Shown here piece by piece: positions 1-10,852 of a stretch of 30,962 bases of DNA. The notes under the pieces are model-generated. The model was not told where the DNA came from. It ran no database searches and was given only the letters and a program-made list of their open reading frames with translations. Positions within the stretch are counted from its first letter, which is position 1. Every line of letters begins with the position of its first letter. Position numbers and translations under genes: made by a program. Source of the DNA: SHWC01 sp945902735. GTDB taxonomy: Bacteria; Pseudomonadota; Alphaproteobacteria; UBA828. The DNA is taken from the NCBI GenBank assembly GCA_945902735.1, contig CAMDNF010000025.1:1-30962 (forward strand). The letters run 5' to 3'.

Positions 1-129
1 TTCGACCGGTTGCGTTGCGTTTTGGCGAGGCGATCCGCTAGGCGCGACGCGAAAAGCGATGCCGGGCCATCGGTTGAGCGGCGCAACGACGCGGGCGCCC
101 ACCACAACGCAACCCGCCGGGCCGGGGCC

Positions 130-209
130 TTTTGCGGCGCGGGTTCGTCGCAGGGCTCGCCCGTAGGCCCCGCTACGCCCTTCGCCCTGCTTCTGCCCGC
201 GACGCAAAA
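130..209. repeat. Large imperfect palindrome (80 bp)
   Basis: The outer arms at 130-143 (TTTTGCGGCGCGGG) and 196-209 (CCCGCGACGCAAAA) pair with a single mismatch. Inside them GCAGGGC at 150-156 pairs with GCCCTGC at 184-190, and GTAG at 163-166 pairs with CTAC at 173-176. As RNA this would be one long hairpin. It lies downstream of the comF stop and no convincing gene covers 1-249. It resembles a dispersed palindromic intergenic element. Serving as a terminator for comF is also possible, although no T-tract follows. Confidence 0.6.
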
Positions 210-225
210 TTCCTCCGGCGCAACC

Positions 226-253
226 GATTCGACTTGGTCGGAACATGCTCTAG
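226..253 (-). repeat. CTAGAGC-type post-stop element, copy 1
   Basis: On the plus strand this reads GATTC, 16 bases, GCTCTAG. On the minus strand it begins inside the comF stop codon as CTAGAGC. An element of the same length and spacing lies at 24121-24148, again directly after the stop of a minus-strand gene. It resembles the CTAGAGC-starting intergenic repeats common in alphaproteobacteria. That link is recalled rather than checked. Confidence 0.5.
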
Positions 254-1029
254 TCAAAATGTCGGTCGCGCCGGGCCAAGGTCAAGACATCGACGGCCCC
301 TGCGCCCGCTTTTAGCAGTGTTTCGGCGCAGGCATTGGCGGTCGAGCCGGTGGTCAACACATCGTCGATCAAGAGCAGCCGTCGGCCCCGGATCAACGCT
401 CTTGCGCGCGGCGGCACGGCGAAGGCACCCCTGACATTGCGGCGCCGTTCTGCGGCCGGCAATGAGGCCTGGGACGGCGTTGCCCGGCGACGCAAAAGAA
501 TCGCGGGAGACCAGGGCTTGCCAGTACGGCGTGCCAAATCCCGGGTCAGCAGGGCCGATTGATTGAAACGACGCGCGAACAAGCGCCAGCGATGGAGCGG
601 CACCGGCACCAGAAGATCGGCGTCCTCGATCAACGGCGCCCCGGCTCGTTCAAGCCAGGCGGTGAACGCCGGCACGCAATAGGTCCGATCCGCCATTTTG
701 AAGCCAAGCACAAGCGAGCGCCCGACCCCATCATAACCAAAGGCCGCGCGTGCCCTGTCATAGGTCGGCGGGTTTTGCAGGCAAAGACCGCACAATGTGC
801 CCGCCGGTAATTCGAGCTCGAAGGCAACGCCGCAGCGCGCGCATTGCGGCGCGCCGATAAAGCGAAGCCCGCCCCAACACGTGGCGCAAAGCTGCCCCGG
901 ACGCTCGACCGGCGCCGCGCAGGCCAGGCATTGCGGCGGCAAAAAGGCGTCGAGCAGCCGCGTCGCGGCCCACTTAGCCGTGCGCGTAAACCCTTCCGCT
1001 CGTGAAGCCGATAGCGCCATGCCAACCAT
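250..1029 (-). CDS. comF: ComF family phosphoribosyltransferase-like protein
   Basis: This 259-aa protein has the ComF layout. The N-terminal third carries four Cys pairs of CxxC type (CLAC, CATC, CARC, CGLC), which suggests a double zinc ribbon. The C-terminal part is a type I phosphoribosyltransferase fold with the PRPP-loop motif LLLIDDVLTTGST. In naturally competent bacteria ComF helps take up single-stranded DNA; elsewhere the role is unclear and no substrate can be assigned. The start is either ATG 1029 or the in-frame ATG at 1020. It is divergent from the methyltransferase gene with only about 30-45 bp between them, so the two share a promoter region. Family call is firm, function is not. 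Confidence 0.9.
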   Translation of the reverse strand: MVGMALSASRAEGFTRTAKWAATRLLDAFLPPQCLACAAPVERPGQLCATCWGGLRFIGAPQCARCGVAFELELPAGTLCGLCLQNPPTYDRARAAFGYDGVGRSLVLGFKMADRTYCVPAFTAWLERAGAPLIEDADLLVPVPLHRWRLFARRFNQSALLTRDLARRTGKPWSPAILLRRRATPSQASLPAAERRRNVRGAFAVPPRARALIRGRRLLLIDDVLTTGSTANACAETLLKAGAGAVDVLTLARRDRHFD

Positions 1030-1073
1030 GCTAGCGCCTTTCGCGACGCTTCGCTGCCATGCGATATAGGGCC

Positions 1074-1994
1074 ATGAAAAATCAGCCCTCCAGGCCCCCG
1101 GGCGCTGACGATGCCCAGGTCTTCGACCGGCGGCTGGTGCGGCTGCATCGCGACCGCGCCGCGCCGCATTATGCCGGCCATGATTTTCTTCATCGTGAAG
1201 TCGCGGAGCGGGTGCTTGAGCGGCTCGATGAAATCAAACGGCGCTTTCCGCTCGCGCTCGATCTTGGCTGTCGCACCGGCGTTGTTGGCTCGCTGCTGAA
1301 GGGGCGCGGCGGAATCGAACACTTGGTCGAATGCGATCTTTCAGCGACGATGATCGCACGCACGGGCGGATCGCTTCGGGTGATTGGGGATGAGGAGGCG
1401 TTGCCATTCCGCGATTCGAGCCTCGATCTGGTGATCAGCGTACTTGGCTTGCATTGGGTCAATGATTTGCCGGGCACGCTGATTCAGATTCGCCGCGCGC
1501 TGAAGCCCGATGGCTTGTTTCTTGGCGCATTCTTCGGCGGCGAAACATTGCACGAGCTCAGGGCGGCGTGGCTGCATGCCGAGCTCGAGCATTCAGGCGG
1601 CGCCTCACCGCGCGTTTCACCGGTCGCGGCGGTCGAGGATTTAGGCGGCCTGATGCAACGCGCGGGCTTCGCTTTGCCGGTGGTCGACACCGACACAATT
1701 ACGGTGACCTATAAGGAGCCGCTTGCGCTGATGCGTGAGCTTCGTTTTATGGGCGAAGCGAATGCCAACCGCGCGCGCCGCTCGCATTTTACCGGCCGCG
1801 CCATGTTGGGCGCGGCGGCAAGCGCCTATCAGGCGCAGTTCGCGACGGCGGAGGGGCGCATTCCGGCAAGTTTTCAGACGATTTATTTGACCGGATGGTG
1901 CCCGCATCCCTCGCAACAACAACCGGCGAAGCGTGGCAGCGGCCAAATAAGTTTGGCGCGCGTCCTGCGCGACGACGAGCCGATTAATTCGTAA
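1074..1994 (+). CDS. SAM-dependent methyltransferase, BioC/NDUFAF5-like
   Basis: A class I methyltransferase of about 306 aa. Motif I is LALDLGCRTG, with Arg where the consensus usually has Gly; the post-I acidic stretch (VECDLS) and motif IV region (LDLVISVLGLHWVNDLPG) follow. The LHWVNDLPG segment is typical of the BioC/NDUFAF5 group. NDUFAF5 proteins act on a complex I subunit and BioC methylates malonyl-ACP. No biotin genes lie nearby, so I favour the NDUFAF5-like side without certainty. ATG 1074 follows a weak AGG; ATG 1059 is the alternative. The 3' end overlaps the convergent DUF454 gene by 11 bp. Confidence 0.82.
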   Translation: MKNQPSRPPGADDAQVFDRRLVRLHRDRAAPHYAGHDFLHREVAERVLERLDEIKRRFPLALDLGCRTGVVGSLLKGRGGIEHLVECDLSATMIARTGGSLRVIGDEEALPFRDSSLDLVISVLGLHWVNDLPGTLIQIRRALKPDGLFLGAFFGGETLHELRAAWLHAELEHSGGASPRVSPVAAVEDLGGLMQRAGFALPVVDTDTITVTYKEPLALMRELRFMGEANANRARRSHFTGRAMLGAAASAYQAQFATAEGRIPASFQTIYLTGWCPHPSQQQPAKRGSGQISLARVLRDDEPINS

Positions 1995-2358
1995 TTTCGG
2001 GCGGGCGGCTCGGGCGGCTCAGAATATAGGCGCCGACCACCGCATTGATCGCGCCGATAATGGTTGGCAACGGCCAACCGGCGTCGATCACCGGTCGGAG
2101 CCACCCCTCGTCGGCGAACGCGACGGTTTGCGGCAATACAACGCCAACCACGATCACGCTCGCGGTCAAGCCGACCAAGGCACCGAATTTGGCATGGAGC
2201 GGGACAACCTTGTAGTCCCGCCAATTGCGAATCAGCGGGCCAAGAAAGCGATTGCCGATAAACCAATCATGCACCCGCATCGAGCCGCGCGAGAAGCACC
2301 AGGCCGCCAGCACAAAGAATGGCACGCCCGGAACGAGCGGCATGATGAGGCCGAGCAC
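1984..2358 (-). CDS. DUF454 (YbaN-like) inner-membrane protein, N-terminus probably lost to a frameshift
   Basis: The readable frame gives 124 aa from a GTG codon. It carries the DUF454 signature PLVPGVPFFVLAAWCFSRGS followed by a FLGPLIRNWRDYK segment and two further hydrophobic stretches, consistent with a small membrane protein of unknown function. The family usually starts some 15-20 residues further upstream with a hydrophobic helix ending near a GW. Such a segment (start ATG 2428; SLVKLGYLLAGW) exists just upstream but in another frame. The family-like residues GIGVLG lie before the GTG in the main frame. I infer a one-base frameshift between about 2358 and 2385, either real or a sequence error. 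Confidence 0.7.
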   Translation of the reverse strand: MLGLIMPLVPGVPFFVLAAWCFSRGSMRVHDWFIGNRFLGPLIRNWRDYKVVPLHAKFGALVGLTASVIVVGVVLPQTVAFADEGWLRPVIDAGWPLPTIIGAINAVVGAYILSRPSRPPEITN

Positions 2359-2538
2359 CCCAATACCAACCGGCCAGGAGATAGCCGAGCTTGACGAGGC
2401 TGATGGCCGGAAATGTGAGTGAAAACATAGGAAAACCGCCGGGTGATGTCACAGCCCCCACAATGCCGTTCGGGCGTTAATAGCGTGTGAACCCGGATGG
2501 TTAATTCGCGGCACGGCCATTGGTGCACCGATATTCGC

Positions 2539-2943
2539 TCAGAGCAAATCGCGCAGAGCGGCAATCAGTGGTTTATCGGCCGGCGGCATTGCCAGGTCGT
2601 CGAGGGCGGCCGGCCTTAACCATTGCAGACGCTGGCCCTCAAGCGGCCGCGCGATGCCCTTCCACACCCGGCAGACATAAAGCGGCATCAATAAATGGAA
2701 GGTGTCGTAAGCATGAGAGGCGAAACTGAGCGGCGCCAGGCATGATTCATGCACGTCGATATCGAGCTCTTCCTTGAGCTCGCGAATCAGCGCGGTTTCA
2801 GGCGTTTCGCCGGAGCCGACCTTGCCGCCGGGAAACTCCCAAAGCCCGGCCATCGCCTTGCCCGCGGGCCGTTCGGCGACCAACACCCGCCCATCGGTAT
2901 CGACCAATGCGACCGCCGCCACCAGTACGATCGGCAGCGTCAT
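2539..2943 (-). CDS. mutT: NUDIX hydrolase, MutT-like 8-oxo-dGTP diphosphatase
   Basis: A 134-aa protein whose length and layout match MutT. The Nudix box is complete from GGKVGSGE through RELKEEL, with Asp in place of the usual Gly near the end. The WEFPGGK lead-in and the C-terminal MPPADKPLIAALRDLL tail resemble E. coli MutT, which hydrolyses 8-oxo-dGTP to the monophosphate and prevents A:T to C:G transversions. The start at ATG 2943 (MTLPIVLVAAVAL) is chosen because upstream residues overlap argJ and are not family-like. It follows argJ by 10 bp, so it is likely co-transcribed. Confidence 0.9.
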   Translation of the reverse strand: MTLPIVLVAAVALVDTDGRVLVAERPAGKAMAGLWEFPGGKVGSGETPETALIRELKEELDIDVHESCLAPLSFASHAYDTFHLLMPLYVCRVWKGIARPLEGQRLQWLRPAALDDLAMPPADKPLIAALRDLL

Positions 2944-2953
2944 GGGCTCAATT

Positions 2954-4207
2954 TCAGGAGCGGTAATCGGCGTTGATGTCGATATAGGCGTGGGTGAGAT
3001 CGCAGGTCCACACCGTGGCCGCGCCGCGACCGAGCCCAAGATCGATCTCGATCACGATCTCCTCGCCCTTCATGTGCCGTGCGGTCGCCGCTTCATCATA
3101 GACCGCGGCGCGCGCGCCCTTCTCGGCCACCAAGAGACCACCGATCCGAATATCGAGCTTGGCCTGATCCAAGGGCTCGCCCGCTTTGCCGAGCGCCGCG
3201 ACGATCCGGCCCCAATTGGGGTCTTGCCCGGCGATCGCGGTCTTGACCAAGGGTGAGTTCGCCACCGCAAAGGCCAGGCGCTTGGCCGCGCCGCGCGAGG
3301 TCGCGCCGGTCAGTTTGATCGCAACGAATTTTGTCGCGCCTTCGCCATCGCGCACGACCAGATGGGCAAGCTCGCGCATGACCGCCTCGAGCGCCTCCTT
3401 GAAGCCACGCAATTTGGCGTCGCCCGCGCGCTCAATGCGCGGTTGCGCGCGACCGACCGCGCCGGTCGCGAACAGCAAACACGTGTCGCTGGTCGACGTA
3501 TCGCTATCGACCGTGATGCTATTGAAGGTGCGATCGGCGATCGGACCGAGCAAAGACTGCAAGACCGACGCCGGCAAGCGCGCGTCCGTGAACAGAAACG
3601 CGAGCATGGTGCCCATATTGGGCTGGATCATGCCGGCGCCCTTACAGAAGCCGGCGATCGTGATGTCGGCATCGCCGATTTTGGCACGCCGCACCGCGCC
3701 CTTGACGAACGTATCCGTCGTCATGATCGCGTGCGCGGCACGACTAAAGCCGTCGGGCGTCAAACTTGCCTTGATCGAGGGTAGCGCCGCGATGATACGG
3801 TCTTCGGGCAAGGGCTCGCCAATCACGCCTGTCGAAGCGATGTAAATTTGTTTCGGTTTGGCGCCAAGCATTTTGGCGGCGGCGTCGGCGGTTCGCTTGA
3901 CCGACCGTTCCCCAATTTTGCCCGTGAATGCGTTGGCATTGCCGGCATTGACCACGAGGCCGCGCGCGCCGCGACCGCTCGCGAGACCCGAGCGGCACCA
4001 GGCAACCGGGGCGGAGGCCGTCTTCGAGCGCGTCAAGACGCCGGCGACCGTGGTGCCCGGCGCCAATTCGGCCAGGATCACATCATCCCGGCCTTGATAG
4101 CGGACCCCCGCCGCACCGGCCGCCAGCCGCACGCCGGCAATCGGCGGTATCGCCGGGAAACCTTGCTTCGGCGCGAGTGGCGAGACCGTGGTGACCGCTT
4201 TGCCCAT
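2954..4207 (-). CDS. argJ: Bifunctional ornithine acetyltransferase / N-acetylglutamate synthase
   Basis: A 417-aa ArgJ. The enzyme transfers acetyl from N-acetylornithine to glutamate, closing the acetyl cycle of arginine synthesis; bifunctional forms also use acetyl-CoA. The proenzyme cleaves itself before a conserved Thr, visible here as Thr200 in KGAGMIQPNMGTML. The C-terminus HAYIDINADYRS is typical. It sits 8 bp after the PpiC-type gene and 10 bp before mutT. A PpiC-argJ-mutT block divergent from secA is a recurring alphaproteobacterial order. The bifunctional versus monofunctional state cannot be read from sequence alone. Confidence 0.96.
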   Translation of the reverse strand: MGKAVTTVSPLAPKQGFPAIPPIAGVRLAAGAAGVRYQGRDDVILAELAPGTTVAGVLTRSKTASAPVAWCRSGLASGRGARGLVVNAGNANAFTGKIGERSVKRTADAAAKMLGAKPKQIYIASTGVIGEPLPEDRIIAALPSIKASLTPDGFSRAAHAIMTTDTFVKGAVRRAKIGDADITIAGFCKGAGMIQPNMGTMLAFLFTDARLPASVLQSLLGPIADRTFNSITVDSDTSTSDTCLLFATGAVGRAQPRIERAGDAKLRGFKEALEAVMRELAHLVVRDGEGATKFVAIKLTGATSRGAAKRLAFAVANSPLVKTAIAGQDPNWGRIVAALGKAGEPLDQAKLDIRIGGLLVAEKGARAAVYDEAATARHMKGEEIVIEIDLGLGRGAATVWTCDLTHAYIDINADYRS

Positions 4208-4215
4208 GACGCCGA

Positions 4216-5226
4216 CTATTCCGCCTTTTTCTCGCTCCCGGCCGCGGCCGGGGTATCAGTGGCCGCTGGCGCGTCAGAAGGCGCGGCACCATCTTTGCTT
4301 TCGGTGGCAGGCAGACTTTCCGCTGTAGGCGGCGCGACCGGCTTGGGCAGACCAAGCACGGCATAGGCATCGAGCTTGACCATCTCGATCTTCTTCTCGG
4401 CACGCACGGCCTTGGCCGCGCGATCGACCAATTCCGCCATGAGCTGATCACGCACGTCGGGCACGACCTCCTCGAACGTCGGCGGTTGCGCGGCGCGCCG
4501 ATCATCGACCCGAATCAAATGCCAGCCATGCTCGGTCTGCACTGGTGCGGAGACCTTGCCCTTTTCGGTCGCGAACGCGACGTCGGCGAATTCAGGCACC
4601 ATTTTGCTCTTCTTGAAATAGCCGAGATCGCCGCCATCCTTGGCGTTGCTTTGATCGATCGACTTCGCCTGCGCAAGCGCCTCGAAATTGCCGCCCTTCG
4701 CGAGCTCCTCCGCGATCGCTTTCACTTCCTCTTCGGTCTTGACCAGAATGTGGTGCGCACGCACTTCATCTTCGGGAACTGCCGCCTTCAGCATTTCCTC
4801 ATAGCGCTGCTTGATGACCTCCGGCGTGATTTCGACATCTTTGCGCTTTTTGAGATAGGCCTGATGCAATAGGCGCTCGCGATAAAACACGACCTGGCGT
4901 TCGACCTCAGCCTGGTCGATCCCCTCGGCGCTCGCGGCCTCAGCCATCAATCGAATATCGATCATCTCTCTGAGCAGGGTATTGAACAGGAAATCGCCCG
5001 GCAGGTAATAATATTGCTGTGGCAGAAATTGCAACGCGACGCGCATCTCGCCCGCCGTCAACGGCTTGCCATCGACGGTCGCGACCACGGTTTCGACCGG
5101 CAAGGGCTCGACCGCCTGGGTCGCAGTCGCTTCTTCAGCCCAGCTGGCCGAGGGGCCAGCGATGGCCACCAAGCCGGCAAACAAGGCCGCGACGCCGGGC
5201 CGGGCGATCGACCGGAAAACCTTCAT
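4216..5226 (-). CDS. Periplasmic PpiC-type peptidyl-prolyl isomerase
   Basis: A 336-aa exported foldase. Residues 1 to about 29 form a signal peptide ending in SASWA. An N-terminal helical SurA/PrsA-like chaperone segment follows. The parvulin (rotamase) domain begins around DEVRAHHILVKT and includes GGDLGYFKKSKMVPEFADVAF and the EHGWHLIRVDD end motif. The last 50 or so residues are a low-complexity Ala/Pro/Thr tail. The role is probably folding of secreted and outer-membrane proteins. ATG 5226 is preceded by AAAGGACG and gives a proper signal peptide; longer versions run into the secA promoter region. First gene of the PpiC-argJ-mutT unit. Confidence 0.92.
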   Translation of the reverse strand: MKVFRSIARPGVAALFAGLVAIAGPSASWAEEATATQAVEPLPVETVVATVDGKPLTAGEMRVALQFLPQQYYYLPGDFLFNTLLREMIDIRLMAEAASAEGIDQAEVERQVVFYRERLLHQAYLKKRKDVEITPEVIKQRYEEMLKAAVPEDEVRAHHILVKTEEEVKAIAEELAKGGNFEALAQAKSIDQSNAKDGGDLGYFKKSKMVPEFADVAFATEKGKVSAPVQTEHGWHLIRVDDRRAAQPPTFEEVVPDVRDQLMAELVDRAAKAVRAEKKIEMVKLDAYAVLGLPKPVAPPTAESLPATESKDGAAPSDAPAATDTPAAAGSEKKAE

Positions 5227-5343
5227 GACAACGTCCTTTCGTGGGAATTTGCGGGCATGCGCGCGCCCTTCGCCGGGCATCATGCACAACCCAATGCGCC
5301 CGACAAGGGCGCCTATGCCGCAGGGGGCGTCGCGCCCGCCACG

Positions 5344-5372
5344 TTGACACCCCCGGGTCGGTCGCTTATCTC
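5344..5372 (+). promoter_or_regulatory. Probable sigma-70 promoter of secA
   Basis: A consensus -35 TTGACA at 5344-5349 and a -10-like TATCTC at 5367-5372 are separated by exactly 17 bases. Transcription would start near 5379, leaving a leader of about 50 nt before the secA ATG at 5431. Confidence 0.6.
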
Positions 5373-5430
5373 TCAGCCTGACGCCTGAAGCGAATTCCCC
5401 CGTTTGCCCGCAGCTTATCGAGGACGTCCC

Positions 5431-8190
<2,760 letters not shown>

Positions 8191-8202
8191 GCGGCGCGGC
8201 GA

Positions 8203-9087
8203 TCAAAGCTTCGGCTTATAAAGGGCGCGGCCGCGGCAGGGCACACTGAGCTCTTCAAGCGCGCACGTGCCGAGGTCGGTGACCACTGCGCCATCAGCCC
8301 CCTCACGAAACGCGATGTTGGTTGGCCGCGTGCCATTGGTTTTGAGCCGCGTCGCGACCTTGCCGCCACGATCCAGCACCGTCACATCGCCCTGGCCAAA
8401 GACCGTGCAATAGAGGCGGCCATCGGTACCGAAAGCCATGCCATCGGGCCCAACGAAACTTTCCGGCTTGCCGTTGATGACATTGCCGAACAATTCGCGC
8501 TTCGGCGCCGATTGGCCGAACACGTCATAGCGATAGACATTCCCTGAAAGCGTTTCGTTGACGTAGAGAATGTCCTCCGCATCGAAGGCGATGCCATTGG
8601 TGAAGCGAAGCCCGGTATCGAGCGTGCGCAACACGCGGCCGGTCTTGGGCTCTATCTCGAAGACGCGACCGTGATAGGGGATCGTTTGGTAGTCGGCGCG
8701 GATGCTTTGGCCGTCGATGAAATCATCGGGCAGAATGCCGGAATCGGTCAGATAGAGATGGCCGTCGGGGCCGAAGGCGAGATCGTTCGGCCACAAATAG
8801 GGATCGCCATCGGGACCCTGAAAACTTTTTAGAATTTGCCCATCGGGCGCCATGCACACGACGGTTTCGCGCGCGCCGCCGGCAATCCATAGATTGCCCT
8901 GCCCATCGATGGTCAGCCCGTTCGGGCGCCCGCCGGGCCGCCCAACTTCATGACGTTGACCCTTGGCGTCGATGCGGCTGACGCAGGCGCGTGCCTTGGC
9001 CATTTCAACCAAATAGACCTGACCGTCCTCGGTGCAGACCGGACCTTCGGGCTCCAGCACATCGGAACAAATGACGCGATTGGCCAT
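8203..9087 (-). CDS. SMP-30/gluconolactonase/LRE family protein
   Basis: A 294-aa six-bladed beta-propeller of the SMP-30/gluconolactonase family. Repeated blade motifs are visible (RPNGLTIDGQGNLWIAGG, LWPNDLAFGPDGHLYLTDSG, FTNGIAFDAEDILYVNETL, GPDGMAFGTDGRLYCTVFG). The Glu in VLEPEGP and the Asn/Asp residues in the blade motifs match the divalent-metal site of lactonases. It probably hydrolyses a sugar lactone or related ester, but the substrate cannot be named. No signal peptide is seen. It converges on secA with a 12-bp gap and has no sugar-catabolic neighbour. Confidence 0.85.
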   Translation of the reverse strand: MANRVICSDVLEPEGPVCTEDGQVYLVEMAKARACVSRIDAKGQRHEVGRPGGRPNGLTIDGQGNLWIAGGARETVVCMAPDGQILKSFQGPDGDPYLWPNDLAFGPDGHLYLTDSGILPDDFIDGQSIRADYQTIPYHGRVFEIEPKTGRVLRTLDTGLRFTNGIAFDAEDILYVNETLSGNVYRYDVFGQSAPKRELFGNVINGKPESFVGPDGMAFGTDGRLYCTVFGQGDVTVLDRGGKVATRLKTNGTRPTNIAFREGADGAVVTDLGTCALEELSVPCRGRALYKPKL

Positions 9088-9157
9088 GACCTTTCCTTCC
9101 CCGCCTTCGGCTGGATCAGGCTCTAGGAAATACGCTGGGCGCGGCGATCACAAGGGG

Positions 9158-9805
9158 TTATGGATTGGCCGTCGCGGCGCGGCCCACGGCGATTTCGCGC
9201 AGCGCAAGGCGCACGACCTGCGTGCCGGAGACCACCGCGAGGCTTGCCATGATCGCGGCAACCGCCAGATCGGGCCACGCCGTATCGCTGGCGAACACGC
9301 CCGCCGCCGCGATCAACACCGCGATATTGCCAATCGCGTCATTGCGCGTGCAGAGCCAGACCGAGCGACGATTGGCGTCGCCATTGCGATGGCGGTAAAG
9401 CAGCAACGCGACCGACACATTGGCGGCGAGCGCCACGGCGCCGACCACGCCCATCGCCGTCACATGGGGCACACCGCCATAGAGCGCGGCATGAATTGTC
9501 GAACCGATGATCGACAGCCCGAAGGCGATCATCGTCACGCCTTTAACCAACGCGGCGCGCGCGCGCCAAGTGAGCGCGAGGCCGAGCACGAACAGGCTGA
9601 TGCCATAATTCGCCGCGTCGCCAAGAAAATCGATTGCATCGGCGAGCAACGACTTCGAGCCCGCGTCGAGACCAACCGCGAGCTCGACCCCGAACATCGC
9701 GGCGTTTATCACGAGCGCCGCCCACAAGACGCGACGATAGGCGCCGTCAACGTCGCCGGGCTTCGCTTCGTGGTCGTGATGATGATGGCCGCAGGCCGCG
9801 CTCAT
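9158..9805 (-). CDS. Cation diffusion facilitator (CDF) family efflux protein
   Basis: A 215-aa membrane protein of the CDF fold. The N-terminus is His-rich (CGHHHHDHE), suggesting metal binding. About six hydrophobic segments are visible; the second carries ADAIDFLGDAANY and the fifth TRNDAIGNIAV, where the Asp residues match the transmembrane metal site. It is short because the cytoplasmic C-terminal dimerisation domain of larger CDF proteins is missing, as in some small CDF members. Export of Zn, Co or a similar ion is likely; the metal is not decidable. ATG 9805 follows GGAGCGACCC, and a small palindrome lies directly upstream. Confidence 0.88.
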   Translation of the reverse strand: MSAACGHHHHDHEAKPGDVDGAYRRVLWAALVINAAMFGVELAVGLDAGSKSLLADAIDFLGDAANYGISLFVLGLALTWRARAALVKGVTMIAFGLSIIGSTIHAALYGGVPHVTAMGVVGAVALAANVSVALLLYRHRNGDANRRSVWLCTRNDAIGNIAVLIAAAGVFASDTAWPDLAVAAIMASLAVVSGTQVVRLALREIAVGRAATANP

Positions 9806-9840
9806 CGGGTCGCTCCATGAGTCATGGGAAACCCTAACAC

Positions 9841-9878
9841 TTGATCGGTTGTGCCGGCGTTAATGACGGCCTGATCAA
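9841..9878 (-). terminator. Possible hairpin at the accA 3' end
   Basis: TTGATC at 9841-9846 pairs with GATCAA at 9873-9878, and GCCG pairs with CGGC inside. The structure overlaps the accA stop codon. No T-run follows on the minus strand, so it is a weak terminator candidate. Confidence 0.3.
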
Positions 9879-10831
9879 CTCAGTGTCTTTTGGCCAATGG
9901 CGAGGAACTTCTGGCGCCGGCGACTTCTGAGATCGCCGCCGGGAAGACCACGGAATTCGTTGAGCGAGCGCTCCAGCGCCTCGCCAACCGCGCGAATGGC
10001 TTCTTCGGGCGCCCGGTGCGCGCCACCTAAGGGTTCGCCAATAATTTCGTCGATCACGCCGAGCTTCAAGAGGTCTTCGGCGGTCAGCTTGAGCGCCTCG
10101 GCGGCGTCTTGGGCGTGCTCGGCGCTGCGCCACAGGATCGAGGCGCATCCCTCGGGCGAAATCACCGAATAGATCGCATGTTCGAGCATCAGAATTTTGT
10201 TGCCGGTCGCGAGCGCGATCGCCCCACCCGAGCCGCCCTCGCCGATCACGATGCTGATAATCGGCACACGGAGATCGAGGGAGGTTTCGATCGAACGCGC
10301 AATCGCCTCGGCCTGGCCGCGCTCCTCCGCGCCGATGCCGGGATAGGCGCCGGGCGTATCGACGAGCGTGACGACCGGCAGGCCAAAGCGCTCAGCCAGG
10401 CGCATCAGGCGCACCGCCTTGCGATAGCCCTCAGGGTTGGGCATGCCGAAATTGTGTTTCACGCGCTCGGTCGTATCGCGGCCCTTCTCTTGGCCGATCA
10501 GCATGATCGCGCGGCCGCGAAAGCGACCGAGCCCGCCGATCACTGCCCGATCCTCGCCGAATTTGCGATCGCCCGCGAGGGACGTGAAGTCCTGCACCAA
10601 GGCGCCGACATAATCGAGGCAATGGGGCCGCTCGGCATGACGCGCGACCAGGGTCTTTTGCCAGGGCGTCAGGCGCGCATAGGTTTGGCGCAGCGTGCGA
10701 TCGACCTTGCCCTGGAGGCGCGTGACCTCCTCGGCGATATTCAGGCCACCATCGCCGCTCAAATGTCTGAGCTCGCGAATCTTGCCCTCGATCTCGGCAA
10801 TCGGCTTTTCAAAATCGAGATAGGTATTCAT
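9875..10831 (-). CDS. accA: Acetyl-CoA carboxylase carboxyltransferase subunit alpha
   Basis: A 318-aa AccA, normal length. With AccD it transfers the carboxyl group from biotin-BCCP to acetyl-CoA, giving malonyl-CoA for fatty-acid synthesis. The N-terminus NTYLDFEKPIAEIEGKI and the blocks DTPGAYPGIGAEERGQ, GEGGSGGAIALATGN and YSVISPEGCASILWR are diagnostic. It follows xerD by 21 bp on the same strand and is probably the last gene of a unit starting near 13833. accD and accBC are not in the window. Confidence 0.97.
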   Translation of the reverse strand: MNTYLDFEKPIAEIEGKIRELRHLSGDGGLNIAEEVTRLQGKVDRTLRQTYARLTPWQKTLVARHAERPHCLDYVGALVQDFTSLAGDRKFGEDRAVIGGLGRFRGRAIMLIGQEKGRDTTERVKHNFGMPNPEGYRKAVRLMRLAERFGLPVVTLVDTPGAYPGIGAEERGQAEAIARSIETSLDLRVPIISIVIGEGGSGGAIALATGNKILMLEHAIYSVISPEGCASILWRSAEHAQDAAEALKLTAEDLLKLGVIDEIIGEPLGGAHRAPEEAIRAVGEALERSLNEFRGLPGGDLRSRRRQKFLAIGQKTLS

Positions 10832-10852
10832 GGCGCCGCCCTACGCGATGCG

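Noticed and set aside
10..434. Plus-strand frames of about 100 codons at the window start
   Set aside because: They run across the large palindrome and into antisense comF, with Arg/Ala-rich translations.
9032..9820. 262-codon plus-strand open frame
   Set aside because: It is antisense to the CDF gene and part of the SMP-30 gene, with Arg/His-rich low-complexity translation.
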